The notes under the pieces: model-generated
Told to the model about the DNA's origin: nothing
Database searches by the model: none
What the model saw: only the letters and a program-made list of their open reading frames with translations
From: Acetobacter oryzifermentans
GTDB lineage: Bacteria > Pseudomonadota > Alphaproteobacteria > Acetobacterales > Acetobacteraceae
DNA: 64,000 nucleotides
Reading direction: 5' to 3'
NCBI RefSeq assembly: GCF_001628715.1
Contig: NZ_CP011120.1
Location: 2,314,501-2,378,500 of the forward strand
Translations under genes and position numbers: made by a program
In this document: piece by piece, positions 1 to 8,090 of the stretch
How positions within the stretch are numbered: the first letter of the stretch is position 1
How the letters are laid out: the number at the start of each line of letters is the position of its first letter

Positions 1-533
1 GCATCCCCTACGATAAAGATGGGCGCTTGGCACGCAGCGGTAAAGTGTCTGCATCTATTCTGAAGCAGCTCGTAGCACATCCATTTTTTAGCAAACCAGC
101 CCCTAAATCTCTCGACAGGCTAAGCTTTCATACAGCCTTGCAAAATATTGCTGCGCTCTCCCCGGCAGATGGAGCTGCCACACTGGTTGCCTTTACTGCG
201 GAAACCATTGCCCGCACGCCTTTACCAGAGCAGCCTCAAGCATGGTTTGTGTGTGGCGGCGGCCGACATAACTCTGCTATTATGGAAGCACTTACTCAAC
301 GGTTACCCGGCCAAGTCTCTCCGGCAGAAATTCTTGGATGGAATGGGGATGCGCTGGAAGCCGAGTGCTTTGGATTTTTGGCTGTAAGAAGCCTGTATGG
401 GTTCCCTTTATCACTTCCATCCACCACAGGTGTACCTGCCCCTCAACAAGGTGGCCGGTTAAGTTGCGGCGGCATTACACCATGGAAGGCGAAAGCTGTT
501 TTAAACACGAAATTGCAGTATAATATTGCCTAA
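1..533 (+). CDS. anmK: Anhydro-N-acetylmuramic acid kinase, C-terminal part
   Basis: This is the last ~177 codons of a cytoplasmic sugar kinase that phosphorylates 1,6-anhydro-MurNAc during recycling of cell-wall fragments, producing MurNAc-6-phosphate. The reading frame (codons starting at base 3) is open to the left edge, so the start lies outside the window. Family signs are the segment IPYDKDGRLA at the left edge, the glycine-rich WFVCGGGRHN motif of the ASKHA fold, the acidic DALEAECFGFLA stretch and the near-terminal TTGVPAPQQGG motif. About half of the usual ~370 residues is present. It is the last gene of its transcript here; the next gene starts 32 bases on. The family call is firm. 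Confidence 0.93.
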   Translation, partial: IPYDKDGRLARSGKVSASILKQLVAHPFFSKPAPKSLDRLSFHTALQNIAALSPADGAATLVAFTAETIARTPLPEQPQAWFVCGGGRHNSAIMEALTQRLPGQVSPAEILGWNGDALEAECFGFLAVRSLYGFPLSLPSTTGVPAPQQGGRLSCGGITPWKAKAVLNTKLQYNIA

Positions 534-565
534 TACATTTCATTGAACAGGAAAGACTCAAAACC

Positions 566-1057
566 ATGAAACGCTTTCTGGCATTTGGCCTGTTGCTTGC
601 TGCCCTTGGCGCGCCGGTACTAGCCTGTTCTGCAAGTGCGCAAACCGTTATTGACGGCAGCGATAAAAAGGCATCCCCTTTTGTAAAAAATACACTCAAG
701 ACGCTTACAAAACGCTTTCCGGATACCCACCCTTTTTTCCGCGCAATAACTACGCACCCCAATGCAGAAAAGAAGCAGGTTGTGTGTGGGGAAATCAGCC
801 TGAGTTCCAGTAAAACACCAGAACCCGATAGCTTTATGCTGTTTGGTGCTACGGAAGGTGAAAACGCACCTATTGTTTATGAACCTCGTGAAATCCCACC
901 ATCTATTGATTCACGTGAAGTAAATCTGTGGATCAATCACGGAGCGGATCTGGCAGATTTGGAAGAAATGGGTTGCGTGCCAGAGGGTAGCTATCGGCAA
1001 TATGGCGATAAGCTAAACCAAGTTTTACAGAATAAAAAGCACAGCGCCACACGCTAA
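566..1057 (+). CDS. Small exported protein of unknown function
   Basis: A 163-residue protein with a clear N-terminal signal peptide (MKR, then a hydrophobic stretch, cleavage likely after the Ala-x-Ala near residue 25). The mature part is hydrophilic and has two cysteines, in VVCGEIS and MGCVPEG, that could form one disulfide in the periplasm. I recognise no family. The start at 566 follows an AGGAAAG ribosome site. It lies 32 bases downstream of anmK on the same strand, so the two may be cotranscribed. A perfect 13-bp hairpin follows its stop codon. Function is unknown. Confidence 0.75.
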   Translation: MKRFLAFGLLLAALGAPVLACSASAQTVIDGSDKKASPFVKNTLKTLTKRFPDTHPFFRAITTHPNAEKKQVVCGEISLSSSKTPEPDSFMLFGATEGENAPIVYEPREIPPSIDSREVNLWINHGADLADLEEMGCVPEGSYRQYGDKLNQVLQNKKHSATR

Positions 1058-1080
1058 AACATCAAGCTGTTTTTTCTGCC

Positions 1081-1111
1081 CCACTACAAACAGCACCCCT
1101 GTTTGTAGTGG
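1081..1111 (+). terminator. Perfect 13-bp hairpin after the exported-protein gene
   Basis: CCACTACAAACAG (1081-1093) pairs perfectly with 1099-1111 around a 5-base loop. There is no T-run directly after it on the + strand, so it is a weak candidate for an intrinsic terminator. It could instead protect the mRNA 3' end. Nothing else is recognised in the ~160-base gap before the next gene. Confidence 0.45.
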
Positions 1112-1215
1112 AAAAGACACAACTTGGTTGCTCGAACCAAAAAGACATACAGAATAATTGACAGGCGGTAACTTTCATCGCCATCCTTCTCCCGGTCGCG
1201 AACAAAAAAAACAAA

Positions 1216-1413
1216 ATGACCGGGTTTTCTGTAATGAAATATCTGAACCTCCTACTCGCCCTGCCCTTTTTAGGGTTACTTTGGACGCCCCTGTATAATA
1301 GGCACGATCCTGTTTTGTGGGGTTTTCCATTTTTCTACTGGTACCAATTCGCATGGGTACCAGTAACGTCTGCTCTTATCTGGATTGTCTGGAAAAAGGG
1401 GCAAAACACATGA
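1216..1413 (+). CDS. DUF3311 small membrane protein, symporter partner
   Basis: A 65-residue protein with two hydrophobic segments (LNLLLALPFLGLLW and FAWVPVTSALIWIVW) separated by the typical DUF3311 segment around YNRHDPVLWGFPFFYWYQ. DUF3311 genes are usually found directly before a sodium:solute symporter and are thought to be a small accessory subunit. Here the stop overlaps the start of the symporter gene (ATGA), so the two are translationally coupled. The start could be 1216 or the in-frame ATG at 1234, which begins MKYLNLLL; neither has a strong ribosome site. The exact role is not established. Confidence 0.85.
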   Translation: MTGFSVMKYLNLLLALPFLGLLWTPLYNRHDPVLWGFPFFYWYQFAWVPVTSALIWIVWKKGQNT

Positions 1414-2864
1414 GCACCATAAACCCTTGGGCGCTTGGCGTTTTTGTTTTCTTTTTTGCCGCGACCATTGTTGTTGGCAGTTCCATACAATGGATACGCG
1501 GCCTGTTTCATGCCAAACGTGATACCGACAGCCATGAGGAATGGTCACTCGGTGGGCGAGAATTTGGGCCGTGGGTAACATGGTTTTTGGTGGGAGGAGA
1601 CTTTTACACCGCTTATACGGTTATTGCAGTACCTGCGCTGGTATATGCGGCGGGAGCATATGGCTTTTTTGCGCTGCCTTATACCATTATTGTTTATCCC
1701 TTCATTTTTCTTGTTATGCCAAAGCTTTGGAAGATTGCGCGCGCAGGCGGGCACGCAACAGCGGCAGATATTGTAAAGGCACGCTTTAACAGCCGGGCAC
1801 TGGAAGTGATTATTGCCTTAACCGGGCTGGTAGCGGTTATGCCTTATATTGCGCTCCAGCTTATTGGTATCCGTACTGTGGTGCAGGCTTTAGGATTACC
1901 GGGCGATCTACCACTCATTATCGCCTTTATTTCCCTAGCCGCTTACACATGGTTGGGAGGGCTACATGCTCCGGCACTTACGGCCTTTATCAAGGATATT
2001 ATGATCTATATTGCCGTGCTGGTAGCGGTAACTGTTATACCCCTACACACCGGCGGTTACAGTGCCCTGTTTGCCTCTGCGGCACATACAGATACGGTGC
2101 TTAAAACCGGGCAAAGCTTACCTTATGCTACCCTTGCGCTTTCTTCCGCTTTAGCTGCATTTTTATATCCTCATACACTTACGGGTATTCTGGCGTCTCG
2201 TTCAGCAGATACCATCAAACAGAATGCTGTTTTCTTACCCGCATACACCATTGTATTGGGGCTTATAGCCATGCTGGGCTTTATGGCGCATGCGGCTGGC
2301 ATTAACACCACCAATACCTCCATGGTTGTGCCAATGCTGTTCCAAAGTGTATTTCCTGCATGGTTTGCCGGTTTTTGCCTTGCTGCCATTGCCGTAGGGG
2401 CATTGGTGCCTGCGGCCGTTATGGCAATTGGCGCGGCCAATCTGGTCACCAACAATTTGCTTCCCCCACAGGCAAATCCAGTACGCACCAGCCGCATTGT
2501 AGCTTTTATAGTAAAAATTGGCGCACTGATTTGCGTATTGTTCCTGAACGCGCAGTTTGCCATTGATTTCCAGCTTTTGGGAGGCGTGTTTATTCTACAA
2601 ACATTCCCTGCGCTTATTCTGGGCCTGTTTCGTGTGCGCTTTTCTGCCGTCGCTATGCTGACTGGGTGGGCTGTAGGCACAGTTTTTGGTGTTAGTATTT
2701 GCTGGATGGACGGCCTAAAACCTATTCACCCCGTTAATCTGGGGCTATTTTCTGGCAATATTTCTACTGGCCTTCTTTCTCTGGTTATCAATATTGCCAT
2801 AGTTGCACTTGTATCCGTGATGGCCCCCGCCAAACAGAATATCCCAGCTAATACAACTGTCTGA
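1410..2864 (+). CDS. Sodium:solute symporter, MctP-type monocarboxylate permease
   Basis: A 484-residue inner-membrane transporter of the solute:sodium symporter family with about 13 hydrophobic segments. The early WSLGGREFGPW and VGGDFYTAYTVIAVPA segments and ITxLVAVMPYIALQL-like helix are typical of the MctP branch, which takes up lactate, pyruvate, acetate or similar short acids. The start chosen is the ATG at 1410, which overlaps the stop of the DUF3311 gene; the frame extends upstream, but only within that gene. Uptake of organic acids would suit an acetic acid bacterium, but the substrate is inferred from the family. A strong terminator follows. Confidence 0.88.
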   Translation: MSTINPWALGVFVFFFAATIVVGSSIQWIRGLFHAKRDTDSHEEWSLGGREFGPWVTWFLVGGDFYTAYTVIAVPALVYAAGAYGFFALPYTIIVYPFIFLVMPKLWKIARAGGHATAADIVKARFNSRALEVIIALTGLVAVMPYIALQLIGIRTVVQALGLPGDLPLIIAFISLAAYTWLGGLHAPALTAFIKDIMIYIAVLVAVTVIPLHTGGYSALFASAAHTDTVLKTGQSLPYATLALSSALAAFLYPHTLTGILASRSADTIKQNAVFLPAYTIVLGLIAMLGFMAHAAGINTTNTSMVVPMLFQSVFPAWFAGFCLAAIAVGALVPAAVMAIGAANLVTNNLLPPQANPVRTSRIVAFIVKIGALICVLFLNAQFAIDFQLLGGVFILQTFPALILGLFRVRFSAVAMLTGWAVGTVFGVSICWMDGLKPIHPVNLGLFSGNISTGLLSLVINIAIVALVSVMAPAKQNIPANTTV

Positions 2865-2880
2865 TGCACAACAGGTGTTA

Positions 2881-2914
2881 AAAAAGGAAGGCTTATCCCA
2901 AGCCTTCCTTTTTT
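2881..2914 (+). terminator. Intrinsic terminator after the symporter gene
   Basis: An A-rich arm containing GGAAGGCTT (2886-2894) pairs with AAGCCTTCC (2900-2908) around a 5-base loop, followed by a T-run. The A/T flanks extend the stem to about 14 bp and make it usable in both directions, serving also the convergent gene ending at 2937. Confidence 0.88.
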
Positions 2915-2936
2915 CTTAGAAAATCTGCCGTTCCCA

Positions 2937-3323
2937 TTAAAAATTCAGAAAAACGGTTGAAGCTTTTTTTCGATTTCCCGTTTTCTGAAATTCCAGTGTC
3001 TGGTCACGCACAAGCTGATAGAGATCTATCCCTTTCTGGCGTGCGGGCTCTTCCAGTTCTGCGTAGATATCTTCAAGCAGATAACCTTTTTGTCCTACTT
3101 GTCGTGCAAGTAAAGGAGAACGATTCTGCTGGCGACATGTTTCCAAAAACACACTTAAAGCCGCCTCACCTTGGGGCTGTAAGTCCATGGGAGAACGCGC
3201 CAGAAAATCCACCTCTGCGTTCAGGCCTATAAAAACCCCACGAAACATACGGCTACCGGCATTAAAGCTGATAACAGCCGGAATGCCGCCGATAAACATC
3301 ATATCCCGACCAGAAACCGACAT
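2937..3323 (-). CDS. HicB-like antitoxin-family protein, without a toxin partner
   Basis: A 128-residue protein. Residues ~10-70 resemble the HicB-like antitoxin fold: an I/V-rich first strand, then RMFRGVFIGLNAEVDF, then a conserved acidic or polar helix ending in FLETCRQQNRSP (compare the VDDYLE..CEE..EEP pattern of the family). The C-terminal half is not a clear DNA-binding domain. HicB proteins neutralise the HicA ribonuclease and repress their operon. No HicA-sized gene lies next to it, so it is an orphan or a diverged member. It is divergent from alkB and convergent with the symporter gene. The family call is by pattern only. Confidence 0.55.
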   Translation of the reverse strand: MSVSGRDMMFIGGIPAVISFNAGSRMFRGVFIGLNAEVDFLARSPMDLQPQGEAALSVFLETCRQQNRSPLLARQVGQKGYLLEDIYAELEEPARQKGIDLYQLVRDQTLEFQKTGNRKKASTVFLNF

Positions 3324-3432
3324 TGCTGGGGATCTGCTCCTTCTGTTTCAAACGTAGGTGCTGCTATACTCTTTCCATGCTGTGCCAGAGAGCGCACATC
3401 ACCGCAAACACTTTCCACACAGAGCTTTCACC

Positions 3433-4101
3433 ATGAAAGACAATCGTTCCGTGCAAATGGATTTTCTTTTGCCAGATATCCGGCCAAACTCCGTGCAGTT
3501 GAATGCCGGAGCCGTATTATTGCCCGGTTTCGCTTTGCATGATGCTGAAGCCTGTATGCTGGCTGTTCACCGCATTACGCAGCAAGCGCCATTTAGAAAA
3601 ATGTACACCCCGGGCGGAGGCCAGATGTCTGTTGCCATGACGTGCTGCGGCCCATTTGGATGGGTTAGCACATCACAAGGCTACAGCTATACCAGAGTAA
3701 ACCCTTTTACTGACCAACCTTGGCCAAATATGCCTACCATTTTTCAAACTTTGGCGCACAAGGCTGCCCAAAAAGCTGGTTTCGCACAATTCCAGCCCAA
3801 TGCCTGCCTTATCAATTCTTACAGTCCTAGTGCACGCATGGGCCTTCATCAAGACCGCGATGAAGGATGTACGGAACAGCCTGTGGTTTCTCTCTCATTT
3901 GGCTTGGAAGCGGTTTTTCTGTGGGGAGGGCTCAAAAGATCAGATCCTACTCGACAAATTTTGCTCAGGGATGGAGATGTTCTGGTGTGGGGTGGGCCTG
4001 ATCGCTTACGCTTTCATGGCATAAAACCCATTCGGGCTGGCACACATGCCAGAACAGGAGAAACCCGCCTGAATATTACCTTTAGATTTGTGGCGACTTG
4101 A
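3433..4101 (+). CDS. alkB: Alpha-ketoglutarate-dependent DNA repair dioxygenase AlkB
   Basis: A 222-residue Fe(II)/2-oxoglutarate dioxygenase that removes methyl groups from N1-methyladenine and N3-methylcytosine in DNA. The iron ligands are seen in GLHQDRDEG (HxD) and in the distal FHGIKPI histidine, and the 2-oxoglutarate arginine in RLNITFRF. NSYSPSARMGLHQD matches the AlkB core. The ATG at 3433 gives a length close to the E. coli protein (216); a longer in-frame start at 3358 would add an unusual leader. It sits alone between the HicB-like gene and a serine hydrolase, with no ada gene nearby. Confidence 0.92.
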   Translation: MKDNRSVQMDFLLPDIRPNSVQLNAGAVLLPGFALHDAEACMLAVHRITQQAPFRKMYTPGGGQMSVAMTCCGPFGWVSTSQGYSYTRVNPFTDQPWPNMPTIFQTLAHKAAQKAGFAQFQPNACLINSYSPSARMGLHQDRDEGCTEQPVVSLSFGLEAVFLWGGLKRSDPTRQILLRDGDVLVWGGPDRLRFHGIKPIRAGTHARTGETRLNITFRFVAT

Positions 4102-4146
4102 ACCAATTGAATTTTCTCATGGTGTTTTCTTATAAGGCAGAAATAT

Positions 4147-5304
4147 ATGCCCTCTTCTTTTAGCCGTCGTATTTTGCTTACGGGAGCAGTAAGCCTATTC
4201 TATTCCTCAACAAAGAAAAGCATGGCATCCGATACCCAAAACAACTTTACACAAGTGGAACGCATTTTTCAGGATGCCATCAAAAACGGTAAAACACCGG
4301 GAGCCGTTGCCGCCATTGCCCATAAAGGCCAAGTGGTTTGGAAAGGTGTGTTTGGGCAACGCGCACTTGTACCTCATCCAGAAGCCATGACATGGGATAC
4401 GCTGTTTGATATGGCGTCTCTTACCAAAGTGCTCATTACTGCTCCGGCCATCATGCAGTTGTATGAACGTGGATTAGTCCAACTAGATATGCCGGTTTGC
4501 CATTATCTTCCTGAATTTTCCGGACAAGGCAAACAGGAAATTACTGTTCGCCAGTTGCTCACGCACTATTCCGGTTTACCGCCAGATCTGGATCTTTCAA
4601 CACCGTGGATAGGCCGTAATACAGCTATACAGATGGCATTTTCCTGCACGCCCATTCATCCTGCGGGAGAGCAGTTTGTTTACAGTGATATCAACTTTAT
4701 CCTGCTTGGGCTGATTGTAGAAAAGCTCTCTGACCTGACCCTACAAGACTACGCAACACAAAATATTTTCAAACCACTGGGCCTAAAAAGAACCTTTTTT
4801 ACTCCAGCCCCCACACTTTCCAGCACAATTGCCCCTACTCAGTATGATGAAAAGGGAAACCTTCTCCGTGGTATCGTACATGATCCCACAACACGCCGGA
4901 TGGGAGGTATCGCAGGTCATGCAGGATTATTTTCCTGCGCGGATGATATGACACGCTACGCCATTGCGCTGCTCAACAAACGCGCCGGGTGTTCTTCTCC
5001 TTTTCCACTTAAGGCAGAAACACTGGTCATGATGTCATCCCCGCAGCAACCTGCGGGCAAAACCGATCAACGAGGTTTAGGGTGGGATATTGCCACTCAT
5101 TATTCTACCCCGCGAGGTGATTACTTTCCCATAGGATCGTTTGGCCATACCGGTTTTACGGGTACATCTCTGTGGTTAGTGCCGCAAACAGATAGCTTTG
5201 TTCTGATTTTAACAAACAGGGTTCACCCATACGGAAAGGGCAATGTTATTGTCTTACGGCATGATGTTGCTTCTGCGGCAGCTTTGGCTTTAGAGCACCT
5301 TTGA
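4147..5304 (+). CDS. Exported serine hydrolase, class C beta-lactamase-like
   Basis: A 385-residue member of the beta-lactamase/penicillin-binding-protein-like serine hydrolases. The nucleophile motif SxxK is seen as SLTK (in DMASLTKVL), the second motif as YSDI (YxN-type position) and a third GHTGFTG near the C-terminus. The N-terminus has SRRILLTGAV, suggesting Tat or Sec export, with a cut near residue 27. Such proteins hydrolyse esters, D-amino peptides or beta-lactams; the substrate cannot be told. It starts 45 bases after alkB and may share its transcript. A long hairpin follows the stop. Confidence 0.85.
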   Translation: MPSSFSRRILLTGAVSLFYSSTKKSMASDTQNNFTQVERIFQDAIKNGKTPGAVAAIAHKGQVVWKGVFGQRALVPHPEAMTWDTLFDMASLTKVLITAPAIMQLYERGLVQLDMPVCHYLPEFSGQGKQEITVRQLLTHYSGLPPDLDLSTPWIGRNTAIQMAFSCTPIHPAGEQFVYSDINFILLGLIVEKLSDLTLQDYATQNIFKPLGLKRTFFTPAPTLSSTIAPTQYDEKGNLLRGIVHDPTTRRMGGIAGHAGLFSCADDMTRYAIALLNKRAGCSSPFPLKAETLVMMSSPQQPAGKTDQRGLGWDIATHYSTPRGDYFPIGSFGHTGFTGTSLWLVPQTDSFVLILTNRVHPYGKGNVIVLRHDVASAAALALEHL

Positions 5305-5319
5305 ACAGCAACTTTATAC

Positions 5320-5381
5320 AGGCAACTTCTTTTCAGTGTTCATAAAGGTGCTCACCTATGAACACCGAAAAGAAGTTGCCT
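5320..5381. repeat. Long near-perfect inverted repeat between convergent genes
   Basis: The arms 5320-5350 and 5353-5381 are nearly perfect complements of about 30 bases with a tiny loop. The outer stem is AGGCAACTTCTTTT and the inner part GTGTTCAT. It lies between two convergent genes. There is no long T-run, although AAAAATTT follows, so it could act as a two-way terminator, or be a small palindromic repeat unit of the genome. Confidence 0.75.
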
Positions 5382-5407
5382 AACATATAAAAATTTACCC
5401 GATAAAT

Positions 5408-5776
5408 TTAGTCTTCCTGTCGGGCCATCCGGGCCTGCCGTTCTAACCATTTTTGAGCAGATACTTTGCGAGATGGATCAAGCATACGGTAAAGCCGGAT
5501 CACATCATGCTCATCGGGTGTAATCACCAACTCAATATCTTCCTGCACGTAGCCGGTCAGAAAAATTTCTGGGTCAACATTAAAAAGTGCCGCCAGTTTG
5601 GGAATATGCTTTCTGGCGCTTCCTTCCCGTCCGGTTTCCCAAAAAGCGATAGCTGGCCTTGAAACCCCCAGCGCGTCTGCAACCTGCTGCTGCGTAAGTC
5701 CAGCGGATTTACGCAGGATCTTGATCCTTTGCCCAAGATCTATCCCGGGTGAAATAACGTCGTCCTGGTCAGCCAT
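5408..5776 (-). CDS. XRE-family helix-turn-helix regulator
   Basis: A 122-residue cytoplasmic DNA-binding protein. Residues ~14-70 form an HTH_3 domain, with the helix-turn-helix in GLTQQQVADALGVSRPAIAFWE. The rest (VDPEIFLTGYV... to the C-terminus) is a short regulatory or dimer segment ending in KWLERQARMARQED. It is divergent from hmp across a 370-base AT-rich region. It may control itself through the ATAACA/TGTTAT palindrome at 5896-5912. What it senses and its other targets are unknown. Confidence 0.85.
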   Translation of the reverse strand: MADQDDVISPGIDLGQRIKILRKSAGLTQQQVADALGVSRPAIAFWETGREGSARKHIPKLAALFNVDPEIFLTGYVQEDIELVITPDEHDVIRLYRMLDPSRKVSAQKWLERQARMARQED

Positions 5777-5895
5777 TGCTCTTTATATCCATTGCTCCAG
5801 AGTTACCGTGGTTCTTGTAGCATGCCCAATATTTTATGGTTGCCATATTTCATGCTCTGCAAAGTATGGCAGATCATTGCAAACTTAATAACCTG

Positions 5896-5912
5896 ATAAC
5901 ATATTTTGTTAT
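5896..5912. promoter_or_regulatory. Perfect palindrome upstream of the XRE regulator gene
   Basis: ATAACA (5896-5901), 5-base spacer, TGTTAT (5907-5912), lying 120 bases upstream of the regulator start within the long AT-rich divergent region 5777-6145. A spaced palindrome of this size fits a dimeric HTH protein, so an autoregulatory operator is plausible but unproven. The rest of the region holds the hmp promoter and no gene. Confidence 0.4.
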
Positions 5913-6069
5913 ATGCAATAAGTAGTCTTAGATTTACAGAAATGCAAAATCAAAAATGTCTTTTTCCACAAATCGTTTAATATTAGCCATTATCTAACAT
6001 AACATCCCAAATATAGTGCATCCATACACTTAAATATTGCATGCATCACAATGCAGCCATCTCCGCACA

Positions 6070-6111
6070 AAAGATGTGCATTATTGACATCTTTTTATGT
6101 GCCTATAAGAT
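6070..6111 (+). promoter_or_regulatory. NsrR-type operator and promoter of hmp
   Basis: AAGATG (6071-6076) and CATCTT (6088-6093) form the outer arms of a perfect 23-base dyad, with T/A extending each arm inward, which is the spacing of the nitric-oxide sensor NsrR (AAGATG-N11-CATCTT). A -35 box TTGACA (6084-6089) overlaps the right arm, and TAAGAT (6106-6111) 16 bases on is a candidate -10. Binding of NsrR here would block the polymerase until nitric oxide damages its iron-sulfur cluster. No nsrR gene is in this window. Confidence 0.72.
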
Positions 6112-6145
6112 GTAACTGAAATACATTTTATACGGAATCCTCTCC

Positions 6146-7360
6146 ATGCCTTCACCACTTGATGCAAAAACAATCTCAATCATAAAAGCCTGTGTCCCTG
6201 CGCTTGAAGCACACGGGCTGGATATTACGCAGGAAATGTATAAACGCCTGCTCTCCAACCCCGATATTCGGGATCTTTTCAATATGTCTCACCAAAAAGA
6301 TGGTGAACAACCCAAAGCCCTTGCCTTGGCTGTGCTGGCTTATGCCCGCAATATAGAGAACCTAGGCGCACTAGGCGGCATGGTTGAACGTATTGCTGAA
6401 AAACATGTTGGACTGAACATTCTTCCAGAGCACTATCCCTACGTAGCTGATGCGCTTTTGGGAGCGATTGCTCAGGTATTAGGTGATGCCGCCACCCCCG
6501 AAATTCTGGAAGCATGGGGGAAAGCTTACTGGTTCCTGGCAGAAATTCTAATTGGCCGTGAAGAACAGATTTACGAAGCCCATGCCGCAGCACCAGGTGG
6601 ATGGGTAGGCTGGCGGCCCTTTACGGTACGACGCAAAGTGCGGGAAAGTGATACCATTACATCCTTCGAGTTGGTGCCTGTTGATAACAAACCCATTATG
6701 AAGCACGAAGCCGGGCAATATCTCAGCTTTAAGCTGGATGTTCCTGAGCATGGCTCACAACGACGCAACTACAGTATTTCCTCCGAACCCGGCGCAGATC
6801 ATTACCGCATTAGTGTTCGTCGGGCAGATGGGGGTGTGGTTTCTCAATGGCTGCATGATACTGTGCAAGAAGGACAGGTTCTGGACGTTTCTGCACCAGC
6901 AGGAGATTTTACCCCCGGAACAGAAAAAAACAGCAAAATCGTTCTGCTGTGTGCAGGTGTTGGGCAAACACCTTTTATTTCTACCCTTGGTGCATTTTTG
7001 AAAGATGGCACCAAGCGCAACATCCACTACATCCACGGTGTTCACACTGCACAGGATGAAGCATTTACGGATTATATCTCTGCCTTGGCTGAAAAAGATG
7101 CTCTTGAAGCTGATATTTTCTATAGCCACTCCCCTGTACCCACAAACCGTTCAAGCAAGAACGTGACGCTGCATGAAGGCAGAATCAGCGCAGAATGGAT
7201 TAAACCTCGTGTAGATATAACCGCAGATTACAATATCTGTGGCCCCGATAGCTTTATGCGAGATATGATTAAAGTTCTCACAGAAGCTGGCGTACCGGAA
7301 AACCAGATCCATTATGAGCTCTTTGGGTCTGCGGCTGATGCAGAACTTGTAGGCGCTTAA
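6146..7360 (+). CDS. hmp: Flavohemoprotein, nitric oxide dioxygenase
   Basis: A 404-residue cytoplasmic enzyme that turns nitric oxide and O2 into nitrate using NAD(P)H. Residues ~1-138 are a globin domain with the proximal histidine in AEKHVGLNI. Residues ~150-260 are a ferredoxin-reductase FAD domain (RRNYSISS and the following SVRR). The rest is the NAD domain (LCAGVGQTPFIS and YNICGPDSFMRDM). The length equals the family norm (~400). The upstream dyad matches the NsrR operator, so induction by nitric oxide is expected. A strong terminator follows. The call is secure. Confidence 0.96.
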   Translation: MPSPLDAKTISIIKACVPALEAHGLDITQEMYKRLLSNPDIRDLFNMSHQKDGEQPKALALAVLAYARNIENLGALGGMVERIAEKHVGLNILPEHYPYVADALLGAIAQVLGDAATPEILEAWGKAYWFLAEILIGREEQIYEAHAAAPGGWVGWRPFTVRRKVRESDTITSFELVPVDNKPIMKHEAGQYLSFKLDVPEHGSQRRNYSISSEPGADHYRISVRRADGGVVSQWLHDTVQEGQVLDVSAPAGDFTPGTEKNSKIVLLCAGVGQTPFISTLGAFLKDGTKRNIHYIHGVHTAQDEAFTDYISALAEKDALEADIFYSHSPVPTNRSSKNVTLHEGRISAEWIKPRVDITADYNICGPDSFMRDMIKVLTEAGVPENQIHYELFGSAADAELVGA

Positions 7361-7372
7361 TTTTACAATGTT

Positions 7373-7410
7373 GGCCTCTCTATTTGATGAAGAATAGAGA
7401 GGCCATTTTT
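7373..7410. terminator. Terminator shared by hmp and the met operon
   Basis: GGCCTCTCTATT (7373-7384) pairs perfectly with 7393-7404 around 8 bases and is followed by ATTTTTAAA on the + strand. It lies between convergent hmp and metI, 12 bases from the metI stop, so it can end transcription from both sides. Confidence 0.9.
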
Positions 7411-7415
7411 AAACT

Positions 7416-8090
7416 TTAGTCGGCTATTCTGATGCGCTCAGAATGGCGTAAGATGCGGGAAAGCCAGTTGCCCAAAGCCTGCATCCCCGTCACCAACACA
7501 ATCAATACGGCGACCACTCCTAACATCACGGTAGTGTTAAAGCGCTGATAGCCATAACGAATAGCTAGATCCCCCAAACCGCCAGCCCCAATAGTGCCAG
7601 CCATAGCTGATGCACCCACCAAGGTCACCAGTGTAACCGTTATGCCAGATACAAGCGCTGGCATGCTTTCTGGTAGCAAAACATAACGGATAACCATCCA
7701 CCGTGTTCCGCCCATGGCACGTACGGCATCCACCAATCCATGATCAACTTCCCGCAACGAAACCTCAGCAATGCGTGCAAAATACGGAATAGCAGCAATG
7801 GAAAGCGGGACAATGGCAGCCGTTGTGCCCAACGCACTTCCAACAACTATCCGCGTAAATGGAATAAGCAGCACCAGAAGAATAATAAATGGCACAGCCC
7901 GGATGGCATCAATCACCACACCAAGTAAACGTGGCAGCACAGGCAATGGGTAAAGGCCACCACGCCCTGCAACAACCATAAAAACAGCTAATGGCAGCCC
8001 AAAAATTACTGCAATAACCCCAGATACCAGCACCATTATCAGCGTTTCGACTGTAGCGTGCCATAGCAGATCAAGAATGAGCCGGGACAT
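7416..8090 (-). CDS. metI: Methionine ABC transporter permease
   Basis: A 224-residue inner-membrane permease with about five to six hydrophobic helices and the cytoplasmic EAA loop (around [20 protein letters not shown]), which docks onto the ATPase. The length matches MetI (217 in E. coli). It imports methionine with MetN and MetQ. Its start overlaps the end of metN by 20 bases, so it is the last gene of a metQ-metN-metI operon read on the minus strand, ending at the shared terminator. Confidence 0.93.
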   Translation of the reverse strand: MSRLILDLLWHATVETLIMVLVSGVIAVIFGLPLAVFMVVAGRGGLYPLPVLPRLLGVVIDAIRAVPFIILLVLLIPFTRIVVGSALGTTAAIVPLSIAAIPYFARIAEVSLREVDHGLVDAVRAMGGTRWMVIRYVLLPESMPALVSGITVTLVTLVGASAMAGTIGAGGLGDLAIRYGYQRFNTTVMLGVVAVLIVLVTGMQALGNWLSRILRHSERIRIAD

